From: an uncultured Oscillospiraceae bacterium
Lineage (GTDB): Bacteria > Bacillota > Clostridia > Oscillospirales > Oscillospiraceae
Direction of reading: 5' to 3'
Length of the DNA stretch: 23,954 nucleotides
NCBI GenBank assembly: GCA_958436045.1
Contig: CAUBIP010000019.1
Span: 1 to 23,954, forward strand
Positions 1-6,148 of the stretch are shown one piece after another (the first letter of the stretch is position 1; each line of letters starts with the position of its first letter). Position numbers and translations under genes: made by a program. The notes under the pieces were generated by a model that made no database searches, had not been told where the DNA came from, and was given only the letters and a program-made list of their open reading frames with translations.

Positions 1-1273
1 CGAAGCTGTCTTCCGTCGCGTCGCCGTCGCGCCACTGCTGGAGCAGTTCGTCAGCCTTGTCCTTGGCGGTCTGCCAGGCTTCGTCGGAGATGGTGTCGTT
101 CGTGCCATCACCGTCGGAGTCTGTGTCGTTCGTGACGCTGACAAGGATCTGGCGGACATTGGCCGTCGTGTAGTCGTTATCCGAAGTGGCGATGAAGTAA
201 TAGACATAATAGCCGTTTCCGTCAGCTTCGAAATAGGCCGTATCGCCTGCCTGGCGGTCATCGGCATAGAGCCAGTCGCGGCCATAGGAAGAAGCGTTGT
301 CGTAGCTGGACTCAGTCGTCAGCGTGGCATCGTCATCGGCGTAGGTTGCCTGGCTCGTCTCGGGGACGATATCCCGCGCCCACTGGGCAAAGGCGGCCTC
401 ATCGCCCTTGCAGGCTTCTGTCATTTCCTTTGCCTTCTCCTCGGCCTGGGCCAGGGCGGCTTCGTCGGCAGCGGTCTTCTCCTCGTCCGTTGCGTCCTCC
501 GCCGTATCCTGGGCGAAGTAGGACTTTGAGACATAGAAGGAGCGGTAGGTCACGGCGGTGTACTTCTGCGGATCTGCCTGGTAAGTGTCGTTGACCTCTT
601 CATCGGAATAGGTCAGGCTGTCGGTATAGTCGGAGCTGAACTGGCTGGCCAGCAGCTGGACCTGGCGATACTGGCGATAGGCATCTTCATCGCAGCCCTT
701 ACCGTAGGTCTTGGCGAGATAATCGTCAAAGTTTTTGAAATTCTCATTGCTGGACAGGGCGGATTTCAGGTTTTCGATCTCCGTATCCAGCGACGTCTGC
801 TGCTCGTCCGACAGGCTCATCCCCTGGGCGACGGCGTCGTCATACAGGGCGTAGCTCGTCGCCGCGTTTTTGGCGGCCTCTTCCTGGAAATGGTCCGCCC
901 AAGTGATGTTCTTGTCCTCGTCGTAGTACTGCGCGTCCAGAGATTTTGTGGTGTCCAGGACATAGCTCAGGTAGCTGCCATACTGGTTGTAGAACTGATA
1001 GACCGTGTCCATATAATAAAAACTCATATCGACCGGGGTCAGTGCATGGTCGCCGACCTGCAGGGCCGTCGATGTTTTCACGGCGCGGTTGGGCTGGATC
1101 AGGCCAAAATAGACGCCTGTCACCGCGACAGCCAGGACCAGGACGATCACGATCGCCGCAACGGTCCGGTTCTTCCGGCGTTTCTTTGCCGCCGCCTGGG
1201 CCGCCAGCTGCTGGGGCGCGATCCCCTGCTCTTTTAACACCTGACGCTGTTTCTTTTCACGCGAAGCGCTCAT
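1..1273 (-). CDS. Membrane-anchored PrsA/SurA-like peptidyl-prolyl isomerase, 3' end cut by window edge
   Basis: The reading frame is open from an ATG at 1273 to the window edge, giving the first 424 residues; the C-terminus is missing. The N-terminus is a basic cytoplasmic stretch (residues 1-36, rich in K/R/Q) followed by one hydrophobic membrane segment (about 38-60) with no lipobox, so the bulk should lie outside the membrane. Residues 70-235 are acidic, Tyr/Gln-rich and helical, as in SurA/PrsA chaperone domains. A parvulin-type domain seems to begin at about 372 with the typical strand NVRQILVSV. Residues 240-362 resemble a second, degenerate parvulin module ending in a YYVYYFIA strand. 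The likely role is folding of exported proteins by cis-trans isomerisation of prolyl bonds. AAGGAG lies about 11 nt before the ATG, and a near-consensus promoter lies upstream. The foldase family is fairly secure; catalytic activity cannot be judged from the truncated domain. Confidence 0.72.
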   Translation of the reverse strand, partial: MSASREKKQRQVLKEQGIAPQQLAAQAAAKKRRKNRTVAAIVIVLVLAVAVTGVYFGLIQPNRAVKTSTALQVGDHALTPVDMSFYYMDTVYQFYNQYGSYLSYVLDTTKSLDAQYYDEDKNITWADHFQEEAAKNAATSYALYDDAVAQGMSLSDEQQTSLDTEIENLKSALSSNENFKNFDDYLAKTYGKGCDEDAYRQYRQVQLLASQFSSDYTDSLTYSDEEVNDTYQADPQKYTAVTYRSFYVSKSYFAQDTAEDATDEEKTAADEAALAQAEEKAKEMTEACKGDEAAFAQWARDIVPETSQATYADDDATLTTESSYDNASSYGRDWLYADDRQAGDTAYFEADGNGYYVYYFIATSDNDYTTANVRQILVSVTNDTDSDGDGTNDTISDEAWQTAKDKADELLQQWRDGDATEDSF

Positions 1274-1332
1274 GTTATTCTTTCACTCCTTGCTGGTAAC
1301 GCCCCTGGGGGGGCAAAACTTAGATGGCTTTT

Positions 1333-1361
1333 ATTATACCGGAGGAGAACGTCCGTTGCAA
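1333..1361 (-). promoter_or_regulatory. Sigma-A promoter of the PrsA-like gene
   Basis: On the minus strand, TTGCAA (1361-1356) and a perfect TATAAT (1338-1333) are separated by 17 bp, about 60 nt upstream of the ATG at 1273. The spacer contains no other feature. Confidence 0.75.
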
Positions 1362-1431
1362 GTAAAATCTGGATTTTCCCTGGTTTTTGCAAAAAATTTT
1401 ACAATTTTGACCACCGCGCAGGTCGGGATAG

Positions 1432-1469
1432 TAAAAAAGCAGCGTTCTGCCAAAAAACGGCAGAACGCT
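1432..1469 (-). terminator. Rho-independent terminator of the zinc-ribbon gene
   Basis: An 11-bp perfect stem (AGCGTTCTGCC / GGCAGAACGCT) with a 7-nt loop is followed on the minus strand by GCTTTTTTAC. It starts 11 nt after the stop codon of the gene ending at 1480 and separates it from the promoter of the PrsA-like gene. Confidence 0.88.
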
Positions 1470-1479
1470 GTAGCACGCT

Positions 1480-2211
1480 TTAGTCCGCTAGCGTCCACTC
1501 CTCATATTCCCCGCCTAGGACAATGCCCGGCTCTAAAATCAGCCTGCGGCCTCGGTCTCTGACATAGTAGTGGAAGGACTGCGCAAACTCCGGAATATAA
1601 ATTGCATCCGCCCCTTCATACGCATAGGCGTATTTTCCGCGGTAATCCGTGTGGGCGCCGGTCACAACAAAGAGGCAGACATCCTCGCCGTCAAAGCTCA
1701 GCATCAGGATCATATCCTCGCCGTCGTCGCCCTCCACCTGCATCATCCAGTTATTCTCCAGGGCGTCGTCATAATAGGGCCCGTCGCTGTCGTCCCAGTC
1801 GTACCAATCGTCGTCCCAGGTATCGTCCCCCCAGGCGTCGTACAGCCAATCCTCGATCACCTCGGTGGGCTCGGAGGCAGCGCGGAGCAGCGACTGCGTC
1901 ACCCTCCATACGCCGAAAAACAGCGCCGCCGCGCCCAGCAGAGACGCCAGGACAATGACCGTGACCGTCATCCACGGCCGCCAGCCCTTTTTACGAGAGG
2001 GCGGCTGCACCGTCGCCGACGGCTGCGGGTCAACAGGCGGTTGGGCATCCACCGGCGGTTGTGGGTCAGCAGGCGGTTGGGCATCCACCGGCGGCTGCGG
2101 ATCGACCGGCGGCTGCACGTCGACCGGCAGCGGAGCCGGGACCGGCTTGCCGCAGGCACCGCAGAATTTTGCACCGTCCAGAAGCGGCGCGGAACAGTAT
2201 GGGCACAGCAT
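1480..2211 (-). CDS. Zinc-ribbon, proline-repeat, single-pass membrane protein of unknown function
   Basis: The protein is 243 aa. Residues 3-20 form a short zinc ribbon (CPYC...CGAC, Cys 3/6/17/20). Residues 24-72 are a linker of PQPPVD/AQPPAD-type repeats. A basic patch (RKKGWRPW) precedes one membrane helix (about 81-104). After it comes an extremely acidic and aromatic stretch (residues 117-150, built from W, D and Y), then a C-terminal beta-rich domain of about 90 residues. The likely topology is a cytoplasmic zinc ribbon with the C-terminal domain outside. Such zinc-ribbon/TM architectures are common in Firmicutes and mostly uncharacterised, so no function is assigned. The ATG at 2211 has GAGGG upstream. 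It is a monocistronic unit with its own promoter (2244-2273) and terminator (1432-1469). Confidence 0.8.
   Translation of the reverse strand: MLCPYCSAPLLDGAKFCGACGKPVPAPLPVDVQPPVDPQPPVDAQPPADPQPPVDAQPPVDPQPSATVQPPSRKKGWRPWMTVTVIVLASLLGAAALFFGVWRVTQSLLRAASEPTEVIEDWLYDAWGDDTWDDDWYDWDDSDGPYYDDALENNWMMQVEGDDGEDMILMLSFDGEDVCLFVVTGAHTDYRGKYAYAYEGADAIYIPEFAQSFHYYVRDRGRRLILEPGIVLGGEYEEWTLAD
2025..2130 (-). repeat. In-gene tandem repeat encoding the proline-rich linker
   Basis: A unit of about 30 bp encoding PPVDAQPPADPQ occurs about twice with almost no change, flanked by partial units. Differences are mainly third-position changes (for example CCACAACC against CCGCAGCC). The repeat lies in the linker between the zinc ribbon and the membrane helix, and its copy number could vary by slippage without a frameshift because the unit is a multiple of 3. 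Confidence 0.75.
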
Positions 2212-2243
2212 AGCGCATCCCTCTTTTCCTTTCAGTTTCCTCT

Positions 2244-2273
2244 ATTATATGCGAAAAGCCGGGGAATTGTCAA
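2244..2273 (-). promoter_or_regulatory. Consensus sigma-A promoter of the zinc-ribbon gene
   Basis: On the minus strand, TTGACA (2273-2268) and TATAAT (2249-2244) are separated by 18 bp, about 33 nt before the ATG at 2211. Both hexamers match consensus perfectly, suggesting strong constitutive transcription. Confidence 0.85.
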
Positions 2274-2301
2274 CAAAAACCGGCGTTTTCCCGGGCCGCA
2301 C

Positions 2302-2331
2302 TTGACAGGGAATTTCCCGCTGTGCTACTAT
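2302..2331 (+). promoter_or_regulatory. Sigma-A promoter of the MoaE-like/LURP-one pair
   Basis: TTGACA (2302-2307) and TACTAT (2326-2331) are separated by 18 bp, about 50 nt upstream of the ATG at 2381. Its -35 hexamer lies only 28 bp from that of the divergent zinc-ribbon gene, so the two promoters sit back to back. Confidence 0.7.
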
Positions 2332-2380
2332 GAAAAAAAGCGCCACGGCTTGCCGTCGCGCAGTGAAATGAGGTGGCGTA

Positions 2381-2812
2381 ATGCGCAAAACGATCCCATC
2401 TATGGACGCCTGGCTGCGGGAGGCGAAGGCCCAGGCCGGGCAAACAGGCGTCGGGATGTATCTGATCCACAACGGCGTTGTCCGTGCCACGCCTCGGGCC
2501 CAAGCCCGGCACGGCGCGCAAGGGCTGGCCCCGGTGGCGGGGATGGACTTTTCTTACGACGAGGCCAAGGTCCAAGCCGCTATCGCCGAGACCTACCGGC
2601 TGCCTGGCATCTTTTACGCCCGGGTCTGGCTGAATGAAGGCAGGCTTTCTCTCGGCGATGATATCATGTACGTCCTGGTGGGCGGGGATATCCGGCCTCA
2701 CGTCGTCGACGCGTTGCAATTTTTAGTTGGGAAGATCAAAACGGAATGCGTCTGCGAGACGGAGCTCCCGGCGCCGCGCGCGGAAGGAGGAACCGGTGCG
2801 TCTACTGTTTAA
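2381..2812 (+). CDS. MoaE-like protein (molybdopterin synthase large-subunit family)
   Basis: The protein is 143 aa, close to MoaE length. Its order of motifs recalls MoaE: an early strand with a glycine (GVGMYLIHNGVVR), an LNEGRLSLGDDIMYVLVGGDIRP segment where MoaE has its G/D-rich strand, then a helix ending in LVGKIKTE, aligned with the MoaE segment that carries the catalytic lysine. The aromatic-lysine tail (FWKKE-like) of classic MoaE is not visible. MoaE transfers sulfur from MoaD to precursor Z, but no moaD, moaA or moaC is nearby, so the enzymatic role is doubtful. The start ATG has GAGGTG 5 nt upstream. The gene overlaps the next one by 17 nt, implying coupled translation. It may be a family offshoot with another function. 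Confidence 0.6.
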   Translation: MRKTIPSMDAWLREAKAQAGQTGVGMYLIHNGVVRATPRAQARHGAQGLAPVAGMDFSYDEAKVQAAIAETYRLPGIFYARVWLNEGRLSLGDDIMYVLVGGDIRPHVVDALQFLVGKIKTECVCETELPAPRAEGGTGASTV

Positions 2813-3266
2813 GCAGCGGCTGTTTTCCTGGTTTGACAGCTATGATATTTACACGGAAGACGGCAGCGTCTGCTACACCGTCAAAGGCCAACTGGCCTGG
2901 GGGCATCTGCTAAAGGTCTATGACGCCCAAGGCCGCGAGGTCGGCGAGGTCCGGGAGCGGCTCTTATCGCTGCTGCCGAAGTTTGAGGTCTCTTGCGGTG
3001 GGCAGTATCTGGGCTGCATCCGCAAGGAATTTTCTCTGCTGCGGCCCCGGTTTGATATTGACTACAACGGCTGGTCCGTCCAGGGCGACTGGATGGGCTG
3101 GGATTACACCATCACCGGCCCCGGTGGGCGGTGCATCGCCACCGTCTCCAAGGAGCTGCTGCGGATGACCGACACCTATGTGTTGGAGATCGAAGACCCA
3201 GCCGACGTGCTGCATGTCCTGCTGTTCGCCCTGGCCATGGACGCGGAGAAGTGCTCCAGCAATTAG
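2796..3266 (+). CDS. LURP-one-related (LOR/tubby-like fold) protein
   Basis: The protein is 156 aa from a GTG at 2796, chosen because AAGGAGG ends 5 nt upstream and because the protein then begins in the typical way, LLFKQRLFSWFDSYDIYTEDG. An earlier in-frame ATG at 2727 would add an Arg-rich tail that is only the shadow of the MoaE-like gene. Repeated beta-strand phrases (YDIYTEDGSVCYTVKG, GGQYLGCIRKEFSLLRPRFDIDYNGW, VQGDWMGWDYTITGPGG) match the LURP-one-related family, whose single twelve-stranded barrel around a central helix resembles Tubby and phospholipid scramblases. No bacterial function is established to my knowledge. It overlaps the MoaE-like gene and is followed by a strong terminator, so the two form a bicistronic unit. 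Confidence 0.78.
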   Translation: MRLLFKQRLFSWFDSYDIYTEDGSVCYTVKGQLAWGHLLKVYDAQGREVGEVRERLLSLLPKFEVSCGGQYLGCIRKEFSLLRPRFDIDYNGWSVQGDWMGWDYTITGPGGRCIATVSKELLRMTDTYVLEIEDPADVLHVLLFALAMDAEKCSSN

Positions 3267-3284
3267 AAATCACAAGCTATCGCA

Positions 3285-3331
3285 AGGCCCCGCCTGTCTC
3301 GTAGGAGACGGGCGGGGCCTGGCGTGTTTTT
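3285..3331 (+). terminator. Rho-independent terminator after the LURP-one gene
   Basis: A 16-bp stem (AGGCCCCGCCTGTCTC with GAGACGGGCGGGGCCT, one G-T pair) and a GTAG loop are followed by GGCGTGTTTTTC. It lies between two convergent genes and may also slow the leftward pseudouridine synthase transcript, though there is no T-run on that side. Confidence 0.85.
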
Positions 3332-4008
3332 CAAAATTTCTCCCTCACAAGAGGGAACAGCGCGGGGTCAAACAGTCGCCAGGGCGGCGCATCCGGCGGC
3401 GGGACGAAAAATTCCAGCGGCTCGCCCGTCTTCGGGTGGGTGAAGCGGAGCAGGCTGGACCAGAGAGCGATCTCGCAGCCGTCCGGCCGGTCCGGCCAAG
3501 GGGTGTATTTCCGGTCGCCCACCAGGGGCAGGCCACGGCTTGCAAGCTGGGCACGGATCTGATGCGTCCGCCCCGTCAGCAGGCCGATGATTACCAAGCT
3601 CTTGCCCTGCTGTGTTGCCAGGGTCCGATAGTCCAGAGCAGCATGCTGCGTCTCCGGCCCGGGCGTGGGCATGGCAAACGTCATGCGCCGGGCCTTGTCG
3701 CGCCAGAGCTCATCCTCCATCCGCCCGGCAGGCGGCGTAGGCGTGCCGTGGACGATGGCAAGATAGCGTTTCCCGAATCCCCCGTCCGTGATCTGGGTCG
3801 AAAGCTCCCGGGCCGCCCGCTTCGTCCGGCCGAAGACCATCGCGCCGCCGACGACCCGGTCCAGCCGGTGGACGGTGCGGACATTGGCCGCCGGGTCCCC
3901 CAGGGCCTGACGCAGCAGGTCGGGCATCCCGCCAGGCTCGTCTGTCGATAAAACCCGGGGCGGTTTACTGGCCACAAGCAGGGTGGCGTCGGCATATAAA
4001 ATCTCCAT
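3331..4008 (-). CDS. RluA-family RNA pseudouridine synthase
   Basis: The protein is 225 aa from ATG 4008, chosen because GGAGG lies 4 nt upstream and the protein then begins MEILYADATLLVASKPP, the usual RluA-family opening. A GTG at 4023 would overlap the upstream stop but has no ribosome binding site. The HRLDR motif (residues 47-51) carries the catalytic Asp50. Other family blocks are present: KRYLAIVHG, TGRTHQIRAQLASRGLPLVGD, and the C-terminal LWSSLLRFTHPKTGE. There is no N-terminal S4 domain, so it is a short catalytic-core type. It isomerises uridine in rRNA or tRNA; the target site cannot be told from sequence. It sits 11 nt after the Mrr-type gene and is probably co-transcribed with it. 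Confidence 0.9.
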   Translation of the reverse strand: MEILYADATLLVASKPPRVLSTDEPGGMPDLLRQALGDPAANVRTVHRLDRVVGGAMVFGRTKRAARELSTQITDGGFGKRYLAIVHGTPTPPAGRMEDELWRDKARRMTFAMPTPGPETQHAALDYRTLATQQGKSLVIIGLLTGRTHQIRAQLASRGLPLVGDRKYTPWPDRPDGCEIALWSSLLRFTHPKTGEPLEFFVPPPDAPPWRLFDPALFPLVREKF

Positions 4009-4019
4009 AGGTCCTCCGC

Positions 4020-5039
4020 TCACAGTGATTTTTCCAGGAATAGGGCGGGGTCCAGCCGCGCGCCTGCCGGGGTGGACCGGACGCCCATGCCGCAGTAGGC
4101 CGCGATGGCAAACAGCTTCGCGCCATCCACGCCGATGAGATTATCCACCTGCTCCAATAGCCGCTGCGCCTCCGGGTGAAACGTTGAGATCGTTACAAAA
4201 ATGCCGCGGCTACCCCGCGCGATGCACACTGCGCCGTAAAACTCCCGCACGTCCTTCGGGGAGATGGGGCTGTAGCGGTTTTTCATCTGCAGCAGCATTT
4301 TCTCCCGGAAACCCATGGGGTCCGTCGTTTCAATGACGCCGTCCAGGCCGCCGTCATTGGAGCCACCGGTGACGCGGGCGGCAGTGACGGTCTTTCCACA
4401 GCGGCGGAAGTAATCCGCCAGCAGGTGCACCGCATAATCCTCCAGCCATTCGCCGCCCTTGGCGTGGACAGCTTGGAGGAAGCATTCCTGCGCATCCGCG
4501 CCATTTTCCGCCGCCTGGAGCCAATAGCCCAGCTCAGAATTGGGATACGGCCCCTGGGGCAGGCAATAGCCGCCGGGCGACTCGACAATCTGCCGCGTCC
4601 GCTCCAGGGCGCGCAGCGATTCGCCCAGCAGTGCGTGGAGCGCCGCGGACTGCTCTTTTGTCGCCGGGGCAAAGGCGCGGTCGGCCCGGGCAAAGAGCTC
4701 CCGCCGGGGCAGCGCCGCCCCTTGGCGCAGCTCGCCAAGCAAAAAGGCCGCAGCCCGCTCCCGCTGGGCGACGGCATCCGCCGCCTGCAGGACGCTCAGA
4801 TAGCCGCTCTCGCTCTCGGCGATATCGCCGCTGCGGATGAGCTCGCTCAGCAGCGCACCCAGGCGGCTTTTGCAGCGGATGACGGGGCTGCCCGCCGTGC
4901 GGTCGGACAGCTGCGTCTGGGAAAAGTCCAGCTGCGCAACGCAGCGTTCCAGTAGCGCCTTCCGCCGCAGCCGGGGTGTTTTCTCCAGCGTCTCCAACAG
5001 CAGCCGCCGCAGTTGGGCATCTGTATACGTCGTTTCCAT
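4020..5039 (-). CDS. Mrr-family restriction-endonuclease-like protein (winged helix plus PD-(D/E)XK)
   Basis: The protein is 339 aa from ATG 5039, with AAAGGA upstream; the longer frame to 5261 runs into the intergenic repeat and is not credible. Residues 5-85 look like an Mrr N-terminal winged-helix DNA-binding domain. Residues 190-310 form the nuclease core: GGEWLEDYAVHLL with Glu200, GGSNDGGLDGVI with Asp233, and LLQMKN with Gln251-x-Lys253, which is the Mrr-type variant of the PD-(D/E)XK site. The family cleaves DNA, often modified DNA, or acts in phage defence. No methyltransferase is adjacent, which fits a modification-dependent or housekeeping nuclease rather than a classical restriction-modification pair. 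The stop is 11 nt from the next gene's start, so it leads a two-gene unit. Confidence 0.78.
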   Translation of the reverse strand: METTYTDAQLRRLLLETLEKTPRLRRKALLERCVAQLDFSQTQLSDRTAGSPVIRCKSRLGALLSELIRSGDIAESESGYLSVLQAADAVAQRERAAAFLLGELRQGAALPRRELFARADRAFAPATKEQSAALHALLGESLRALERTRQIVESPGGYCLPQGPYPNSELGYWLQAAENGADAQECFLQAVHAKGGEWLEDYAVHLLADYFRRCGKTVTAARVTGGSNDGGLDGVIETTDPMGFREKMLLQMKNRYSPISPKDVREFYGAVCIARGSRGIFVTISTFHPEAQRLLEQVDNLIGVDGAKLFAIAAYCGMGVRSTPAGARLDPALFLEKSL

Positions 5040-5132
5040 TGTCCCGTTCCTTTCTTGTTTCGCAGATTGCAGATATGTGTGTATTGCAATATCCCCCGTG
5101 TCCGCCCCTAGGGCTCTGGGGCGGCAAAGGCG

Positions 5133-5195
5133 CCCTTGTGTATGGGTGAGGCTCCAAGCGCGAAGCGCGATTGGCGTCTCACCCATACACAAGGG
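5133..5195. repeat. Long imperfect palindrome with 18-bp perfect arms
   Basis: The left arm CCCTTGTGTATGGGTGAG (5133-5150) and right arm CTCACCCATACACAAGGG (5178-5195) are exact reverse complements. The 27-nt centre is itself folded (CCAA at 5154-5157 with TTGG at 5171-5174, and two CGCG blocks around AAG), so the whole 63 nt can form one long hairpin on either strand. It lies about 190 nt after ylmH and 94 nt before the mrr-like start. There is no T-run on either side, so it is not an ordinary terminator. A related sequence occurs at about 13690. Confidence 0.85.
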
Positions 5196-5240
5196 AACCT
5201 TTGGGCTGGAGCGGCGCTTGCGGGTGCAGTGGAGCCTTGG

Positions 5241-5300
5241 GCGAACCCCCTCAGTCAGCACTTTGCGCTGCCAGCTCCCCTTTCAGGGGAGCCTTTGGCT
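5241..5300. repeat. Hairpin-forming intergenic repeat (CCCCTCAGTCAGC...CTCCCCT type)
   Basis: The segment has CCCCCTCAGTCAGC, then AGCTCCCCT TTC AGGGGAGCC (about 8-bp stem) and CTTTGGCT. From memory, short palindromic elements of this kind are widely scattered between genes in Oscillospirales genomes. Its flank, read on the minus strand (AGCCAAAGGCTCC), recurs exactly at 13681-13693, supporting a dispersed family. No coding potential. Confidence 0.55.
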
Positions 5301-5383
5301 GTCGCCCAGATCCACCGCTGGTGCACTGGGAAGCTGGGCGAAGCTGCGGCGTTTTCGGCTGCGCTGTGATGTGCGATGCTTTG

Positions 5384-6148
5384 TTACAGCCAGAGGGCGC
5401 CTTTGAGAAATATCCTGCCTTTGCGGGAGCTGCCGCCGGCTTCCAGGAGGCTGGCCTTTCCAGCGCCGCGCAGGGATAGGATATCCCCCGGCGCGACGGG
5501 GGCGTCTGGCCGCAGGCAGGGCATGTAATTGAGCTGCACCAGCCCGGCGCGGATGCGCTCGGCCGCCTGGGTGCGGGAAAGACGGAACAGCCCCGCCGTC
5601 ACCGCATCCAGCCGCAGGCTCTGGACGGTAAAGGTCACCGCCTTCTGCTGTCGCTCCGGCACAGGGACAGAGGCCAGCGGCACAGACGCTAGCCGGACGC
5701 CCGTCCGCCCCACCTGGGTCAGCTGGTCCAGCAGCGTCACGGCAACGGACGGCAGGCAGAGGACATAGGCTCCGTCCTCCGTCACCAGCACATCCCCCAG
5801 CCAGGGGCGGCTGACGCCCAGGCCCAGGATCGCACCGAGATAGTCCCGGTGGCCCGGCGTTCCAAAGCCGGGCTTGATCTGCACGGCCCGCAGGGTCTCC
5901 TCAATCGGCGGCTCGTCCATCCAGTCAGGCAGGAAAAAGGCTACCTGGCGCTCGGCGTCCGGATAGCCGCCGGAAAACACCGGCTGCACGGCGCTGTGGC
6001 GCGGCGCCCATTGGGCCAGAGCGCAGCGCTGTGCCGGGGTCAGAAACGTCGTCGACGTCGGGACTCCGGCGCGGTCGCAGCGGTCGGCCAGGTCCTGGGC
6101 GCGGCGCAGCAGGGCCGCCAGCTCGGCTTGTTCGTCTTTCTCGTTCAT
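5384..6148 (-). CDS. ylmH: YlmH-family S4-domain RNA-binding protein
   Basis: The protein is 254 aa from ATG 6148, preceded by AAGGAG at good spacing. That ATG shares bases with the stop of the upstream gene (ATGA), so translation is coupled. The N-terminal two thirds match YlmH (GYPDAERQVAFFLPDW, GHRDYLGAILGLGVSRPWLGDVLV). The C-terminal S4 domain (about 170-240) has SLRLDAVTAGLFRLSRTQAAERIRAGLVQLN and GDILSLRGAGK. In Bacillus subtilis YlmH binds the 50S subunit with peptidyl-tRNA and can act in ribosome-associated quality control of stalled translation. The gene is normally found near division genes (sepF, divIVA); here it sits instead behind a GTPase-nuclease fusion. No clear T-tailed terminator follows. 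Confidence 0.9.
   Translation of the reverse strand: MNEKDEQAELAALLRRAQDLADRCDRAGVPTSTTFLTPAQRCALAQWAPRHSAVQPVFSGGYPDAERQVAFFLPDWMDEPPIEETLRAVQIKPGFGTPGHRDYLGAILGLGVSRPWLGDVLVTEDGAYVLCLPSVAVTLLDQLTQVGRTGVRLASVPLASVPVPERQQKAVTFTVQSLRLDAVTAGLFRLSRTQAAERIRAGLVQLNYMPCLRPDAPVAPGDILSLRGAGKASLLEAGGSSRKGRIFLKGALWL

Larger units (their letters stand above)
5040..5383. other. Gene-free spacer rich in inverted repeats
   Basis: These 344 bp separate the mrr-like gene (5' end at 5039) from the end of ylmH (5384). No coding region is supported; small frames here are side effects of GC-rich repeats. It contains the promoter and leader of the mrr-like gene (no clear -35/-10 found), the long inverted repeat at 5133-5195, and a second hairpin repeat at 5241-5300. 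Confidence 0.7.

Noticed and set aside
2727..2795. Upstream ATG start for the LURP-one gene
   Set aside because: It would add 23 Arg/Ser-rich residues lying inside the MoaE-like gene; the GTG at 2796 has an ideal ribosome binding site and the family-typical N-terminus.
3285..3331. Bidirectional terminator also serving the pseudouridine synthase gene
   Set aside because: The hairpin is strong, but on the minus strand no T-run follows, so only the plus-strand terminator is called.
5136..5479. Small plus-strand ORFs in the spacer between mrr-like and ylmH
   Set aside because: They overlap inverted repeats and the 3' end of ylmH, and lack motifs or ribosome binding sites.
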